Source: Pyrrhosoma nymphula (taxonomy: Eukaryota; Arthropoda; Insecta; Odonata; Coenagrionidae). From it: DNA of 64,000 bases. A program made the translations under genes and the position numbers. The stretch spans positions 22,478,596 to 22,542,595 of the forward strand of contig OY754330.1 in NCBI GenBank assembly GCA_963573305.1. Direction: 5' to 3'. Below, one piece after another: positions 46,651-58,932 of this stretch. The notes under the pieces were generated by a model, which ran no database searches, was not told the origin of the DNA, and was given only the letters and a program-made list of their open reading frames with translations. Numbering within the stretch: position 1 is the first letter of the stretch; each line of letters opens with the position of its first letter.

Positions 46651-48689
46651 CACAATGGAAAGGGACGAGATACGCGTCCTTACATTACCATAAAATAATA
46701 CCATCCTCTGCAAAGATAAACCTGAAAAAAATTGCGAGGAAACTGAGAACAGGATGGTATTAAACATTTTGGGACGCCCCCCTCCCCTCCTGCGCGGAGG
46801 TGAGACTTTTCCACCTCTTTTTACGCCGTCCCCATACAAGACACTCGACAATAATTGCACGGTAAAAGTTGCGCTCTCCGGTGTTTCATTTAAAAAAACA
46901 TCAGCAATTGAGCTAACACCTCCACAACGCTCAAGTTAGTATGACCTGGGTTTGCTGCAGCTTACCACCCCACGGGCAGTGGAAGTTCTACATTTGACAC
47001 AAAAAGAGGTTTGAAACAAAATGGAGTTTTACTCGAAAATATATTCACAACTTCAACGGACCAACGCGAAAATAAATGACTACCAAGGATAAACGGTATA
47101 AATTTAAACGTTAACTTTCGAAAGATAATGCAATGCAGCCAACGAAAATCTGGATTATATTTAGATACTTATACAAAATTAAAATTTTTTACGAACGGTA
47201 AAATCCATAAATATTTTTAAACTCCTCAAAGAAACCCATTTCTTCAATTTGATGTAGACAAAAGGAAGCGACAAAAAAACCTTGCCGAATACAAAAAATC
47301 TTTGACTGCTTCACAAGCGAAAAAGAGGGGAAAGGGAATACTTACAATGCAAATAGATACCATACACTCCATCGCATGTTTCAAATATTTGTATAATGCA
47401 CAAAATAATGATGAAGGATTCAAAAAAAGTATCTAAAAAAGCTACGGGTTGGACCTACGGTATTTTACTAACCAATGATAAACGGATGAACAACTCACTA
47501 CGGTTAAGGGTTTTGTTGGATTTGTTGCAATGAGTAGCTTCAGAGTTTGCGACAATACGAGACGGAGCATTCGATTACCAGTTGACTACCGGATTAGAGG
47601 GCATCAAAATGACGTTCATGACATTAACAAATCTAGACGCTTCGAAAATATTAATTATTTACCACGCAACATATGGTAGCATTGACCTGTACTACCTTCG
47701 AGGATTGTAGCCAAATCACGGACGAACACAAGTGCCCAACTTCTCGGTGGTTAAAAACCACGAAGGCATTATATTTAGTAGATCTATGGCTACCGCAGCC
47801 TTGAGCACTTCCCATTCCTTTTCCGCAACCGTAATGTTCATGGCCTCAAAATATGCAAATTGAGGATTCACTGAAAGATTTTTTACAACTTAAAAAATAC
47901 GTTAAAGATGCCTATAGATTTCTTTAACCATTACCTCCATAGCAAAATTGAAGAAAAGTACGCCCCGATAGGAGAAAGATTGCGATAGGTGTTAAAAGCA
48001 GCCGGAGCTCAAGGCAAATTGCTCTTCGGTATTCCATCATTAACTCACACCAAAATCATTGGAAAACGAATAACATTAATATAAAACGGGAAGTATTTTT
48101 CAAGGCGCATTCAAAGGATACTAATTAAAAATTTCGGATGCTCCAAAACAGTCATTAAAATTAAAAGCTTATTTCAAAGGTCTCAACGAAGCCTTATAGC
48201 GATAAATGGACATCATTTTAATAAATTGCTTAGTGTTTAGAACATGTTAAGCGAGATAATGATGCGCTGGTAATTTTAGGAAAATTCGTAACAGCACAAG
48301 GATTCGATATTATTCTAAATGAAAGCGATAAAAAAGGCAAGAAGAAATAGATAATTTATGTAAATATACTATCTATATATGATTAAATAGAAAAAAAGAT
48401 AAAATACACCGCCAATGGTGTTCAATTTTGACTGTATTTCTTTAAGAGCAGGCCATATCAACAATATGAGATAAAATGTCAATAGGAGATTAATTAATAA
48501 TGGAACACCAACAAAAAAACGCTCAACAAAGATTAATATTAAAAAATTATTTCACAAAAGTCACCTAGCACTGCGACTTATGGCTTGCAAGCCCGTGCTA
48601 CATAGTTCACGCTAGTGTACGCTAGCACATTTGCAGACTGAGTCAAATTCCTCTTTTCGTCCAAATTTGGCAATAAATCAATTAGTATC
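46651..48689. other. AT-rich noncoding stretch, nothing recognised
   Basis: No frame of interest, repeat or RNA signal was recognised over about 2 kb. Confidence 0.45.
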
Positions 48690-49030
48690 CATCGGACTGC
48701 GTCCTCGGATTCTGTCGTTCACTTTAACGGCCACCGCCGCACGTGAATGTTGATTAGCATGACTGAAGGGAGGGTCGGAGAGGGAAATCGCGCGCCGAGG
48801 ATGTCCGAGTGCTGGCGGATACCCTCGCGGGGACGCAAAAGAGCGAAGGATGGAGGGCCGTGCGACGGGAGCGCGGGCCGCTGTTCCCGGGTCCCGCCGG
48901 TTCATCGGGCGATCGAATCCCCGCGGCGAACAAGACGCCCACTCATCACTCGAGACAGGCGAGCCGACCACGACCGCAAAACCCTCCTGGAGAACAGTTG
49001 CTTCCCGGCCCCAACACTGCAGGGCAGCAG
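48690..49030 (+). promoter_or_regulatory. CpG-island-like block ending at a consensus splice donor
   Basis: This is the densest CpG block in the window. It lies against AT-rich sequence on its left and ends at CAG|GTATGA (GT at 49031), a good 5' splice site. Frames run on both strands (117 codons plus, 120 codons minus), neither with a recognisable domain. It could be the promoter and first exon of an unannotated gene transcribed rightward. Most arthropods lack strong CpG islands at promoters, which tempers this. Confidence 0.3.
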
Positions 49031-49670
49031 GTATGAGCAACGACGGCTACCCCCTCGATGGGAGAGTGGAAGTGGTGGCAGAAGAAGAAGAGCGTGGTGA
49101 GGGGGGGGGGGGCAGAGAGGAAGGGAGAGGAGCCAATCCCACTCAGCAATCTACAATGTGATTTGCTGCAGGAGGAAAAGAATAAAAAGAAGACGACAGC
49201 GGATGCGGAGGCGGTGGGGAAAAAAGAGAACATCGCGAAGACGAGGGATCCAAAAAATCTCCCTCCCGCGGGCTCGAACCCGGAAACACACGTGGAGAGG
49301 ACGACTATGTGTTCATTCGCCTGTGGCGCCTGTCACGAATGGCGGCAAGAACTTGAAACCTCCGACCGCGTCCTCAACCCCGATCCTCCTCCCTTTCCGC
49401 CCCTCCCCCCCACCCACTTCCACACCCCCAAACCCCCACCCCTCCCCACAAACACACAACAACCACGCACACAAACAATTTCCTCTCAAGAGCATCCATT
49501 CCTTTATTTCCCGTTTTTTTTCTCCTTCTTCCCCACTTAAAAGCCGGCGTGGACGGGAAACGGAGACGGAAGAGGAGGCGATGATAGCCAAGAGGCGGAA
49601 CGGGGGTAAGGGGGGGGGCGTGGAGGGGGTGGGAGAGGTGAGCGGTGAGGGGAAGCGAAGACGACGACAA
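49031..49670. repeat. Alternating G-rich and C-rich tracts
   Basis: G-run at about 49,099-49,112, C-rich tract at 49,380-49,460 and G-rich tract at 49,590-49,660, a purine/pyrimidine/purine order on one strand. The 160- and 206-codon frames here are low-complexity. Confidence 0.5.
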
Positions 49671-51460
49671 AATGGGAAAGAATTGAGAATTAAGGTAGTT
49701 GTGGCGAAATATTTCCCTAGTCATCATGGAGACCATATTCGAATTTTATATTTTAATCTCAGCGTCTGTAAGAAGTGAGAAGTAAATATTGTAATATTAA
49801 TGGCGCAAGAATATAGATATAGGTATACGACAAAAACTCTCAGCAATTAAATAAATATATCTACACACCTTGACTCAATTTTTCACGGCGTACGGCTAAA
49901 AAGCCTTCAAAACAGGATTGTTGCATTCTGTATAAAAGTACTGCGGTGAGTAATAGATTATTTTTTATAAATAGCTGAGAAAGCATACAAACTACACACC
50001 GTTAGTTTTTTGACGAAAACTACGAGTTATAAATTCCTAGTTTTTTCAATATTCTCCCTCTGGAGCGCACAGCCGTAATCTGTCCAATGTAAAACAGCTT
50101 GTATTTTCAGGCAAATTGCTCGAAAAGTAGTTCGGCAAGTGGTTATTATTTTGATATCATTGGAAAGATGAGAATTATTTTCTTTACGAGTTTTCTTTGA
50201 GAATTCATCAAATTCTGGGTCAAGTGATATTTCGCTCAAACTACCTTAAGAGCTCACCTCCGACACACGATGTCCTCTCCCTTTCCTAGTCTCCCCCCCG
50301 TCTCTTGTTATCTAATCGCGGTTTCAGAAAATACAAGGACGCAAATCCAGTTTTTTTTAAATATATGTATAGTCAAACTTGCGCATTTCTCCCTTTATCT
50401 TATCCAGACACACGTGGCATTGAAATCTATCCCTCTGAGTTTCTATTACCGTCACATTTACCCGAATGCCCCCAGCAAGTTCCACTAGTGTCTCTGAAAT
50501 ATCCCTCTGTTGATAAAACAACAATGTAGAAGTAATTAGAGTTTCTGAAAATGACTATCAGGCTCACAAGGAGGATTTTAACAGTTTTAACAATGAGGTT
50601 TTAGGTTTTATTCTACTATAGTAGGCATTTCCCAGCGAATTTAACTTAGCAGCGAGCGTTTCTAAGGAGTAAGCAAGAACAAGAGCAGTTGACAACAACT
50701 CTTCATCAATGCCCGAGTAGTACACCGTTATAAGTAGTACTCATTTACTTTTCCAACCATTAAATAGAGTAAAACATAGTTTAACAATAAATCCATTGTT
50801 AAGTATCCCATAGTCATTATGCAAAAACGCTCCATCTTGGAGTGATTTAATGTGTCTAAACCGCTTGCCCCTAATCGTGATCCAAATGTAACTTAACACT
50901 TCTAAAAACAAATGTACTCTCACGGTATGCTACTTTTCTGCTTTGTAGAAACGATGCGGGTGTCAATACTCAATTTTTAAATATTCTTCAAAAGAAGAAT
51001 ATGACATCAAGACATTATTGAGCCATGAAGGCTAAGTTTGTTCCGAAGAGGTGCACCACAGGTAATAAGAGAAATTGAAAACTCACGGTACAAGCCATAG
51101 AATGACCTCCACTGCCATCAAATGCGATGCTTGAGGAAAAAACTCGCGGAGGTAACAAAAACACTTAAGTCAACACGCAGACAGCTTCTGAGACATACGA
51201 GTGAAGAAACACTAGAGATCACCATGCATAGTCGACCAGTCACTTCGCAAATGCATGTTTTTCAGTCGGCAAGTTATAAAAGGAGTAGTATCGCGTGGCA
51301 TAAAAAACTATAGTATTTTTCATTCGGACTTTCTTCGTTTAGCACTGCATGATCAACAAGCGCATCCCTTATTATCTGGAAGGATTCACTGGAAGTTAAA
51401 AGAGAAAAGTTTTCTTACAGACTTACAACTAGTAGTAGAGTATAGTGTAATATCTGTAGT
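49671..51460. other. Noncoding stretch, nothing recognised
   Basis: Short frames only; no supported feature. Confidence 0.4.
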
Positions 51461-51640
51461 GTAATGCATGCTTGTGAGGCTTCGCCTCGTGACAAGCATT
51501 AGCGATTTATACTAATGGGTAATTAGTCGTAGTTACAATAACTTTATGGTACAGTGTAATGCATGTTGGTGAATACTCATCCCCTCCCACACACCCTTGA
51601 GGTGGCTTGCAGGGTATTTTGTAGATGTAGACAACTACTT
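51461..51640 (+). repeat. SINE/LINE-like 3' region with hairpin and GTAGATGTAG tail
   Basis: A hairpin at about 51,468-51,499 (GCTTGT-GAGGC-TTC-GCCTC with a small bulge) is followed by a GTGTAATGCATG direct repeat (about 51,459 and 51,556). A CCTTGAGGTGGCTTGCAGGG block then ends in TTTTGTAGATGTAG. GGTGGCTTGC followed by TGTAGA repeats is familiar as a retroposon 3' end, but I cannot assign a family. Confidence 0.35.
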
Positions 51641-52270
51641 TCACATCACAGGAAGAAGCAATACTAACCCATCAGAAAAGCAATAGCGGAAGAGAAGAAC
51701 TTGGCATGCGAATTGCAACGATTAAAAAGGAGAAACCAATCAGGCTTCTTAGATATGTATTCCAAAGCCGGCCGCGGGTGAGAGAGAGAAAGCCGATACT
51801 CCAAGCCATTTACACCTTCAATGAGAGACCCCGGGAAAATGAACAGGAAAAAAAGGTCGACAAGTCACCTTCGTAAATAGACGAGGATCAATCGGCCCGC
51901 CCACGGGGGAGGCACCCTAACAGGAGGTGCGACCACCACCTGCGCAAACGAGAGAAGACCTCCTCTTCGACAAACGGGACGCGAAAACAACAAAAAAAGG
52001 ACACGTAGAAGGCGTCGTTCAAACGTCGGCGAGGTTATTTATTATTCCTCGCGTAGCCTCTCTTGGTCCTCGCGTCTCCCGAGCGACGGGACGGCTAATA
52101 GGACGGCGGTGGGGCGGAGAGGAGGAAAGGAGGAGTAGAAGACCCAGGGGTGCAGAGTGGGGAGCGAAGGGGATCGCTGAAGAAGGCTCCAGGGGGGGAC
52201 ATTGTCTCCATCCTCATCGCATCTCATCGATCGAGCGACAGGCAATCAGGTGCGCTGGTATTTTGTGAAT
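51641..52270. other. GC-rich, partly polypurine block
   Basis: CpG-rich sequence at about 51,770-52,240 with a purine-rich core (52,100-52,200). A 113-codon frame is unrecognised and compositional. Confidence 0.4.
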
Positions 52271-53459
52271 ACTTATAGAACATTTGGATAGGAAGTGTTG
52301 ATTGACTGCTTTTCAATAAAATAGTTACAAACGGCAATTCAACATTACCCACAATGGCCAGCATCATTCGTGCGTACTTTACGCATGATTCACGGCTTTC
52401 TGGGATCGAATATACTCAAAAGTCCCGAGAACCATGTCTAAGGCGCAAAAGTTGGTCCGCACCATTTAATACGGTTCAAATTTATGTTTATGGAGTTTAT
52501 TTATTGCGTCTACTGGCTTTTAACATTATTATAAAAAGTGATATGATAAATATATAACTTTCATAAGTGGCACATATAAAAAGGGGCCCACGTCCCATCC
52601 AACAGACAAGAATGTTACACCTGGTGATCTCCACACAGCACCGAAATAGGGAATTCAGAATTCTAATGAAAACCCGAGCCCTCGAAATGGGAAGCCGATA
52701 TTGTAGCAATCAGCTTATGTTTATGGTCACACAAGGCTGGTTTAACTGCAGCGAGCGTGCCACAAGCGATGTCTCGAGGACACAGAGGGTTTTTTGAAAT
52801 GCGAAAAAACTGGTGTTTTAGAAGGAAAATTGATACGATTGACTGTGATTACTGTGTCAATGTTAAAACTTGCACAGTTGAAGTAATGCTAACACTCGAG
52901 ATTAATGAAATTATTATACGTTTTCGTTATTCACACTGCTTTAAAAATTGGCGCTCGTTGCTCGGCATGCCCAAAACCAGAGGTGGCCAAAAAAAAAAAA
53001 ATTGCCAAATACGGAAAAAAATATACTTTTTAACAACAAGGTGTTCTGGTGTGGGAAGATTTTAAATAAATCAGTGAGAACCACATCATAAAATTTAGTA
53101 CCGGAAAGTGAATGCAGCCATGTTAGAGCATGGTTACATCGTCGCGTCTGCAACAAAACTACGAGTCCAGCGTCAAACCTGGTGGTCCTTTCTGGAGCCA
53201 GGGGTTACAAGGATGCATATTACAGTATGCATCAATAAGATGAATCGTGCATTAGGAATGAAATAATCGGCTTATTTCGGCAGATTGTCCGAGGGCCCGA
53301 ACGAACCGAAACGGAGGTCGGAAAAGAGAAAATCCGGTCAGAGCCACCACGCATTAAGCCTCCACGCCAAAATATGAGCGTGGCCATGAAGCCGAAGAGT
53401 GCTTGTCACTGTCGACGGTGTGAAAATGCAAATCCTCCGGTGAGTCAGGTGTCACAAGC
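52271..53459. other. Noncoding stretch with one 8-bp hairpin
   Basis: GATGCATA (53212-53219) pairs with TATGCATC (53226-53233). The 102-codon frame at 52757-53065 shows no domain I know. Confidence 0.4.
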
Positions 53460-53640
53460 GGGAGTGCGAGACTGTGGAAGGGTGGGGGGGAGGGTAGGAG
53501 GGGGATGTGAGGGAGGGTCCCGGAGAGGACAGAGGGAGTGGAGGACGCGGAGGATGAGAAACGGGAGACGTACGGGAACGAGTCAGTGGGAAAAGTCGAG
53601 CGGTGAGAACGGAAGGCGGACACGGCAAGGATCTCCTCCC
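53460..53640. repeat. Polypurine tract
   Basis: G/A-rich plus strand with GGGGGGGAGGG words and compositional frames. Confidence 0.5.
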
Positions 53641-55019
53641 TCAATGGGAGACAAAGATTTCGCACAGTCTCACACAGACTACCTCCGAAACACGTTCGAA
53701 ACCGTTGATCGCCCTCGCTAACAGCCGTCAAACTCAAAAACTAACTGGATAAAGATAACCACGGGAGTGCTCACTTCAATCGGAGGGGCTCAATTGAGCA
53801 TGCAAAAAAAAAACAAAAAGGAATCACTTTCGTCGTAACGAGAAAACTCAGTTATCGGTAGTACGCCCTGCTGACAACAAGGCAAGACCCACCGTGGCGT
53901 GGGAAATGAGAAATGCCCGGCGCCACTCATGAATGGAACGCCGAAACCAATTAACAAGACTTCCATAAGCTCCTACTCGCAAGAATAGCCAAGACATGCT
54001 AAATGGAATAACATTAATGGCCACTTCGCGTAGAGTTACACGAAAGATTAACTCCAATTAGAGAGATTGATGCGATGGAAACAAGTGTCGCCAATACTAA
54101 TATCTATCCGACAACAATCTCACGATGTTCTGTCAGTGAGACAGAGCTTAATGCTTTCCTCTGACGAACGATTTATTGAGTAACCAATGAATATTTAGAA
54201 AAACATGCCTCGGGTTACCTATCCACCAAACAGATATGAAATTAGATTACAAGAACACAGTCGTTGGTATAATTCTAGCAATACCATCACCATGAGCAGC
54301 TATGACTGGAGAAAGATAATTTGCGAAACAAAGAATTTAAAACAATCCGGGCATAGGAAGGGGAAAGGTGCATTGGGTCGGTCGATGGTCACTGGTCAGG
54401 TTACGCTCGCGAATGAAAGGCTAGCATTGAAAACTGCGATTTGGAACGATTTCAAAACGGACTTTACAAATTACTCCAGAGAAAACTCCAGACACACAGC
54501 CTCGATTACTCTCAACTTAAGACTTACGACGCCAGCCAGAAAGTACGTGCGGTGAATGAGACGGATTGCTGCGGACGCTGCATAAGAAACCAACCACTAA
54601 CGTCGAGCGTCGGAGAGTGGACGGGATTGCAGCCAAGGGGATACGCAGTAATGACGGAATGGCAAAAGCATTGTTTTTACCTCCGCTTCCAGTGAAGACG
54701 CTTAATAAAACTGACTAGTCTCGGAGTGATCACAAAGCGGGTTGGATTCACTCGCTTCTCGACGTCCGAAACAACTGAGCCATCCTCAAAAACGTTTCGT
54801 CTAAAAAAGATAAATGAATAAGGAGAATCACAAGACAACACCAACAAGGACATTAAATTCACCAGTGGGCGAAGAAAAAATTTGCCCCGAGGAAAAACGT
54901 GCGCAATCCACAAACGTCATCCTCTAACCCTCCATTCTCATTCCTATGACAAAACAGCTCGAGGAACGAGAAAAAAATTAATAAGCCACCTCTTCGCGAG
55001 ACGCTTCGAAATCACCGAG
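53641..55019. other. Noncoding stretch, nothing recognised
   Basis: The 116-codon frame at 54205-54555 has no recognisable domain. Confidence 0.4.
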
Positions 55020-55600
55020 GGAGGTCCTTTCCTCAAGAGGTGAGCTCTCAAAAGGAGGAGGTGTCCGTCTTGAGACGGAGAGGGAACGTGAAGGTGACGT
55101 AAAAACTAAAGAGTGGAGGCGTACCGGGCCGAGATTTCAAAAATCTCTCGCCGTCAACCGTTCGCGGGAGCGGGGCTGTTCGTGCAATAGGAGGTCCCTT
55201 GCTCTGCTCGCCCATGCGTGCTGATGAGAGCAATTGGAGGGAGAAGATACGACAGGTGGTTGACGCGACCCCGACGGAGAACGAGGTGTCTCCGGAGATG
55301 ATGCTTCGACAACGACGGCTGTCGGGGAGGTGGGGGGAGGACAAGGAGTGAAAACGCCCAAGAGGGCATACGCGAGGCTAGGAAAAAGGACATCAGGGGG
55401 AAGCTTACAAGTAATCCCTGGGGACACCCCCAATGGAACCGATGCACTAGGCCTGTAGCAGCAGCAGCAGCAATGTCAATGGCAGGGCCCTCGGCCCGAA
55501 GAATAGAGCGCTGTAACGGTGCAACTTGAGTCCACATCTTCAGCGATTTTGGCTGTGCAATTACACACAGGGGGAAAATGACGATCCAGAGTGAAGGGAC
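55020..55600. other. GC-rich block
   Basis: CpG-containing, with overlapping minus-strand frames (98-153 codons) lacking any domain. It contains a short CAG run near 55,458. Not assignable. Confidence 0.35.
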
Positions 55601-55809
55601 CAGTGTTACCTTCACAGTATTAGTGAAGGAGAAGAGGATGAAAGACTAGTGAGCGGGTGCTATATGGTGCACACTAAATTTAAAAGAACTAAACCTAAGG
55701 CAAAACAAGACAGAATGGAAAACAATAAACATATTTTGACTTTTTCAACTGATTTTATAACTTTTTTTTAATTTTAAAATATATATTTTTATGTTTTTTT
55801 GGGGGGTCT

Positions 55810-55829
55810 CTGGTGCCAACGGGCACCAG
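55810..55829. repeat. Perfect GC-rich hairpin in AT-rich DNA
   Basis: CTGGTGCC-AACG-GGCACCAG is a perfect 8-bp stem with a 4-base loop, set in T-rich DNA. The overlapping 60-codon minus-strand frame (55745-55927) has no known domain. Confidence 0.6.
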
Positions 55830-57142
55830 GACAACAAGTTTTCACTCCCTACGATTTTAATATATTTTTTAGCAGATTTTAAACGTTTTATTTCACTTTT
55901 TATTTTTTCCAAGGTTTTTAGGGTCAAGTATATATACTAATCTCTCTTAATGATCGGCCAAGGTCCGATGGTGGCTCCATTTCACGTTCCTTACGACAGG
56001 CGAGATGGAACTAATAAAATGCGGAGGCAAATGAAACGGATCAAGAGTCGAAAGAGCGGATGAGTAAAATAAAAGACCTGCAGTTCACCTCTTGAGAGCC
56101 CAAGATGGTCACGCCGCCGGGCTGGCGGAGTGGAACTTCGAAAAATGACAACATTTTCCGTATTTGATGACGTATTCTCACTTAGTTCTACTTATGTATA
56201 CTAGTATATATGTACTAGTACGACTTATTCTCACTGGAGCGGTAATAGTGGGTCATTTGAGAGCATATTTCAATAATTTTTAAGTTGAAAAAAATCTTGG
56301 ACCAAATTTCATTTATGTGCATCTGTTTATGCGTTGAAACTCACCATACATGGAAATTACACAAGAATTAAATTTTAATTATTTTCCTTTACTTAAAATA
56401 ATAAAACCATGTTATGATGAGTTTTCCGCGCAGTATTCGAAATTTAGACAAAATTATTAAGTGTGGCGTTTTTCGAACATTTGACTCGTCGTGTCACCTT
56501 TATATTTGCAAGCAACAATTATGGTAATAAGAAATATATTGTCGCGTTTAGGAGAAAATCTGTACAAATGTAGTCGAACTATTACGAAATATGTGTCATG
56601 TGCAATTAGGCCACGAGTTAAAGCAACATTACATTGTCAAAAACCAAATCGGTATGATCTAAGTTTTTTCACTTTAATCTATACGATGAGAACACGTATG
56701 CAAAGTTTCACGCAAATCTGTACATGAACAAAAATAGTTCCAACCACATTGTAGGCCTTGCAATAGTAAAATCGAGCTCGACCGAGCACCTCGAATGATG
56801 ATGCGATGGAAAATTGGTAGCAGATGTTGCGGCGACGCAACTGATAGCAGATTTGTACGCAGTTCTTGAGCAGAACTTTACGAATTGACTGCACACTGCT
56901 CGTCACCGGCGCCAGTTAGCCGATTCACGTCAGAAGCACTCCACTGACGGAAGCCGATGTCGCGAAACAGAACGGTCACCGAGACACGTTTTTAGAACCC
57001 AAAAGCACTACTCGGAATCATTTAAAACGTCGGACAACGGCATCCAATAACCTTACCCAGCTTCACTAACCTAAAAGTCAACCTCTAACGACATTATCCG
57101 AATCCCAAAACCCATTCTAAAAATTATTCACGAAACCTGTCG
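55830..57142. other. Noncoding stretch, nothing recognised
   Basis: Small TACTAGTA palindromes near 56,200; nothing else supportable. Confidence 0.4.
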
Positions 57143-57420
57143 ATACAATAGGGTGATTTCCTATTTTTTTTATTGCCTAGATCTGAAGTTTATAACCCCT
57201 GGAGTACGTGTTTGAAACCGTTCGATTTTTAAATGGCGTTAAGTATTTTTCCTTATTAATTAAAAAGTGAAAAAATTCAACGGCGCGAAAACGCGACGGC
57301 AAACTATTGCATGCTGATTAATCCTACGTGTGACGTCACAGGTACGTACGCAACTACCGCAATCTGCCGCTAGGTGGTTCGCCGCCGCTGCTTATCTGCA
57401 GACGACGTCCGCCGAGAAAG

Positions 57421-57700
57421 CTTTAATAATAATAATAAATTTATTGACGGGAAAAAAACTATTTACAAAAGTAAACTTGGTGTAAAATGGAAATGAGCTT
57501 TATTTATTAATTTAGCTGCTCTAGTCGCATAGAGAAACCTCATCAAAATAATGAAACATTTATGGTTACGGTATGGGGAATAAAAATCGTATAGTATAAT
57601 ATATTCTCAAATTAGGTGCTAGCTCCTATTTTTTAGGTTGAAGTTAGTATGAAAAGCATGAAATAAACCATTTTGTTCGTATTCATTTCGAAATATTTCC
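57421..57700 (-). mobile_element. LINE 3' tail inserted in the THAP element
   Basis: On the minus strand the sequence ends CCCGTCAATAAATTTATTA followed by a TTA repeat. This AATAAA plus trinucleotide tail layout is standard for several arthropod LINEs. The left edge is sharp at about 57,421; the other limit is uncertain. No coding remains. Confidence 0.45.
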
Positions 57701-58007
57701 CGCAAGCAAGCACGAAATCGTCACTTAATAACTATACGGAGAGCAGGTGCTGCGCCGCAGCTATGATACGATTACACATTAATTTAATTCATCCACTTTG
57801 TCGAGGTGTCATTGCCAGAACATGAAATTAGCAAAAAAGGCTTACCGTCGATAGCATAATGGATGGCAAAATCTCGAAGCAAACTATGTATGAGCAAATA
57901 CTAAAACGCGTTGATCACCCCTCACCGTGATCACAGACCATTGATGGAAACTCGTGATTCACTGCATCAGCTGGTCAGCATCATATTCTCCAAGAAGTAC
58001 CAGTAAC

Positions 58008-58172
58008 ATGCCTCCGAGAACATTGCTTTATAAAAATTGTTTTGTGCCGCAGTGTCACACAACAACATTTAGCGATAGCAAAAAAGCTTACGTCGCGGTT
58101 CCACTAATCGAGAAGAGGAGAATTTTGTGGTTAAAAGCTGTCAGAAGAGAGTACCTTGCTTTACTCCTCTGA
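58008..58172 (+). pseudogene. Partial THAP-type zinc finger
   Basis: Starting at the second in-frame Met, the translation runs MPPRTLLYKNCFVPQC, then about 16 residues later VPLIEKRRILWLKAVRRE, and stops at 58172. An N-terminal CxxxxC (CFVPQC), a VP turn and the invariant Trp in RxLWLKAVRR fit the first half of a THAP domain (C2CH zinc finger, DNA-binding, common in transposases). The distal CxxH pair and AVPTIF-type box are not found in any frame nearby. It sits inside the AATAGGGT element and was probably its DNA-binding domain. Truncated. Confidence 0.6.
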
Positions 58173-58932
58173 TTTCACCTGCACTAAACCGAACATCTTC
58201 TCTAAAGAACTCCACCACCATGGCCACATCCACTTACGGTAGATTGTCCGTACAAAACCAGTTTGTAAAGCCATTGAACTTCTTCTCATGAAACCTTGTG
58301 GCTTTGTATATCAGCAAAAGTAACTGATGATGAAAGGTAACTAAAGAAATATGCAAGGTATGAATGATAGGAATGGTAAATGAAAGGAATAGAAGATGAG
58401 ATAAAGGAAATGTTTGTCAAAACGAAAGTGATCAAAACGTAAACATCTAGGCCGGAACACCACAGAACGCGAAGTCACAGGTACGCAGTTTCGTTATTCA
58501 TTTCACTGCGCATGCGAGTAGAACTCCTTCGCGGTAGCTCTGTACTAGCAGGTAGTGTAGGAGCCTAGAAAACTTCTTTTAATGGCATGCTCAACGGAGG
58601 AGACTTTCCGAAATTTGAGCATTTTAATCGAGGTATATTAATACATGTTCACCAGATTTTAGGGACTCTGAAATACTATAGTAAGTACAGTCGATGACAA
58701 TTCCATATACCTCGCAATGTTGACTATCTACCTGTTACGTCATCATAAGAGCTGCCGCTGTTCCGCCATTTCCGAGCCCTTTCAAATGAACTTAAAATTA
58801 ACATTCAATTTACTTGTAAACTAAGACTTTTTAATCCAAATAATTTGCGTGTAATGAATACGTTTCTAGTGGGGCACCTGTCGCAATAAATGAATTCTGT
58901 TTTCTTTGATGAAGGAAACTACCCTATTATAC

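Larger units (their letters stand above)
57143..58932 (+). mobile_element. DNA transposon with AATAGGGT termini and THAP relic
   Basis: The left end (57147) reads AATAGGGTGATTTCCTAT. The reverse complement of the right end (to 58928) reads AATAGGGTAGTTTCCTTC, 14 of 18 identical. ATAC flanks both ends exactly (57143-57146 and 58929-58932), a likely 4-bp target duplication. The 1782-bp interior has GTGACGTCACAGGTACG and AAGTCACAGGTACGCAG blocks near its two halves, a LINE tail and a THAP zinc-finger frame. No catalytic transposase domain was recognised, so it is non-autonomous or decayed. The superfamily is unclear: THAP domains occur in P, Kolobok and some Harbinger-related elements, but a 4-bp ATAC duplication is not diagnostic. 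Confidence 0.65.

Noticed and set aside
49268..49285. B-box-like GGGCTCGAACCC
   Set aside because: No A box at proper spacing and no terminator, within GC-rich DNA.
49158..49778. 206-codon plus-strand frame
   Set aside because: Arg/Lys and Pro-rich translation produced by alternating G/A and C/T tracts.
58008..58172. THAP frame as a functional host gene
   Set aside because: It lacks the second zinc-binding pair, stops early and lies inside a transposon.
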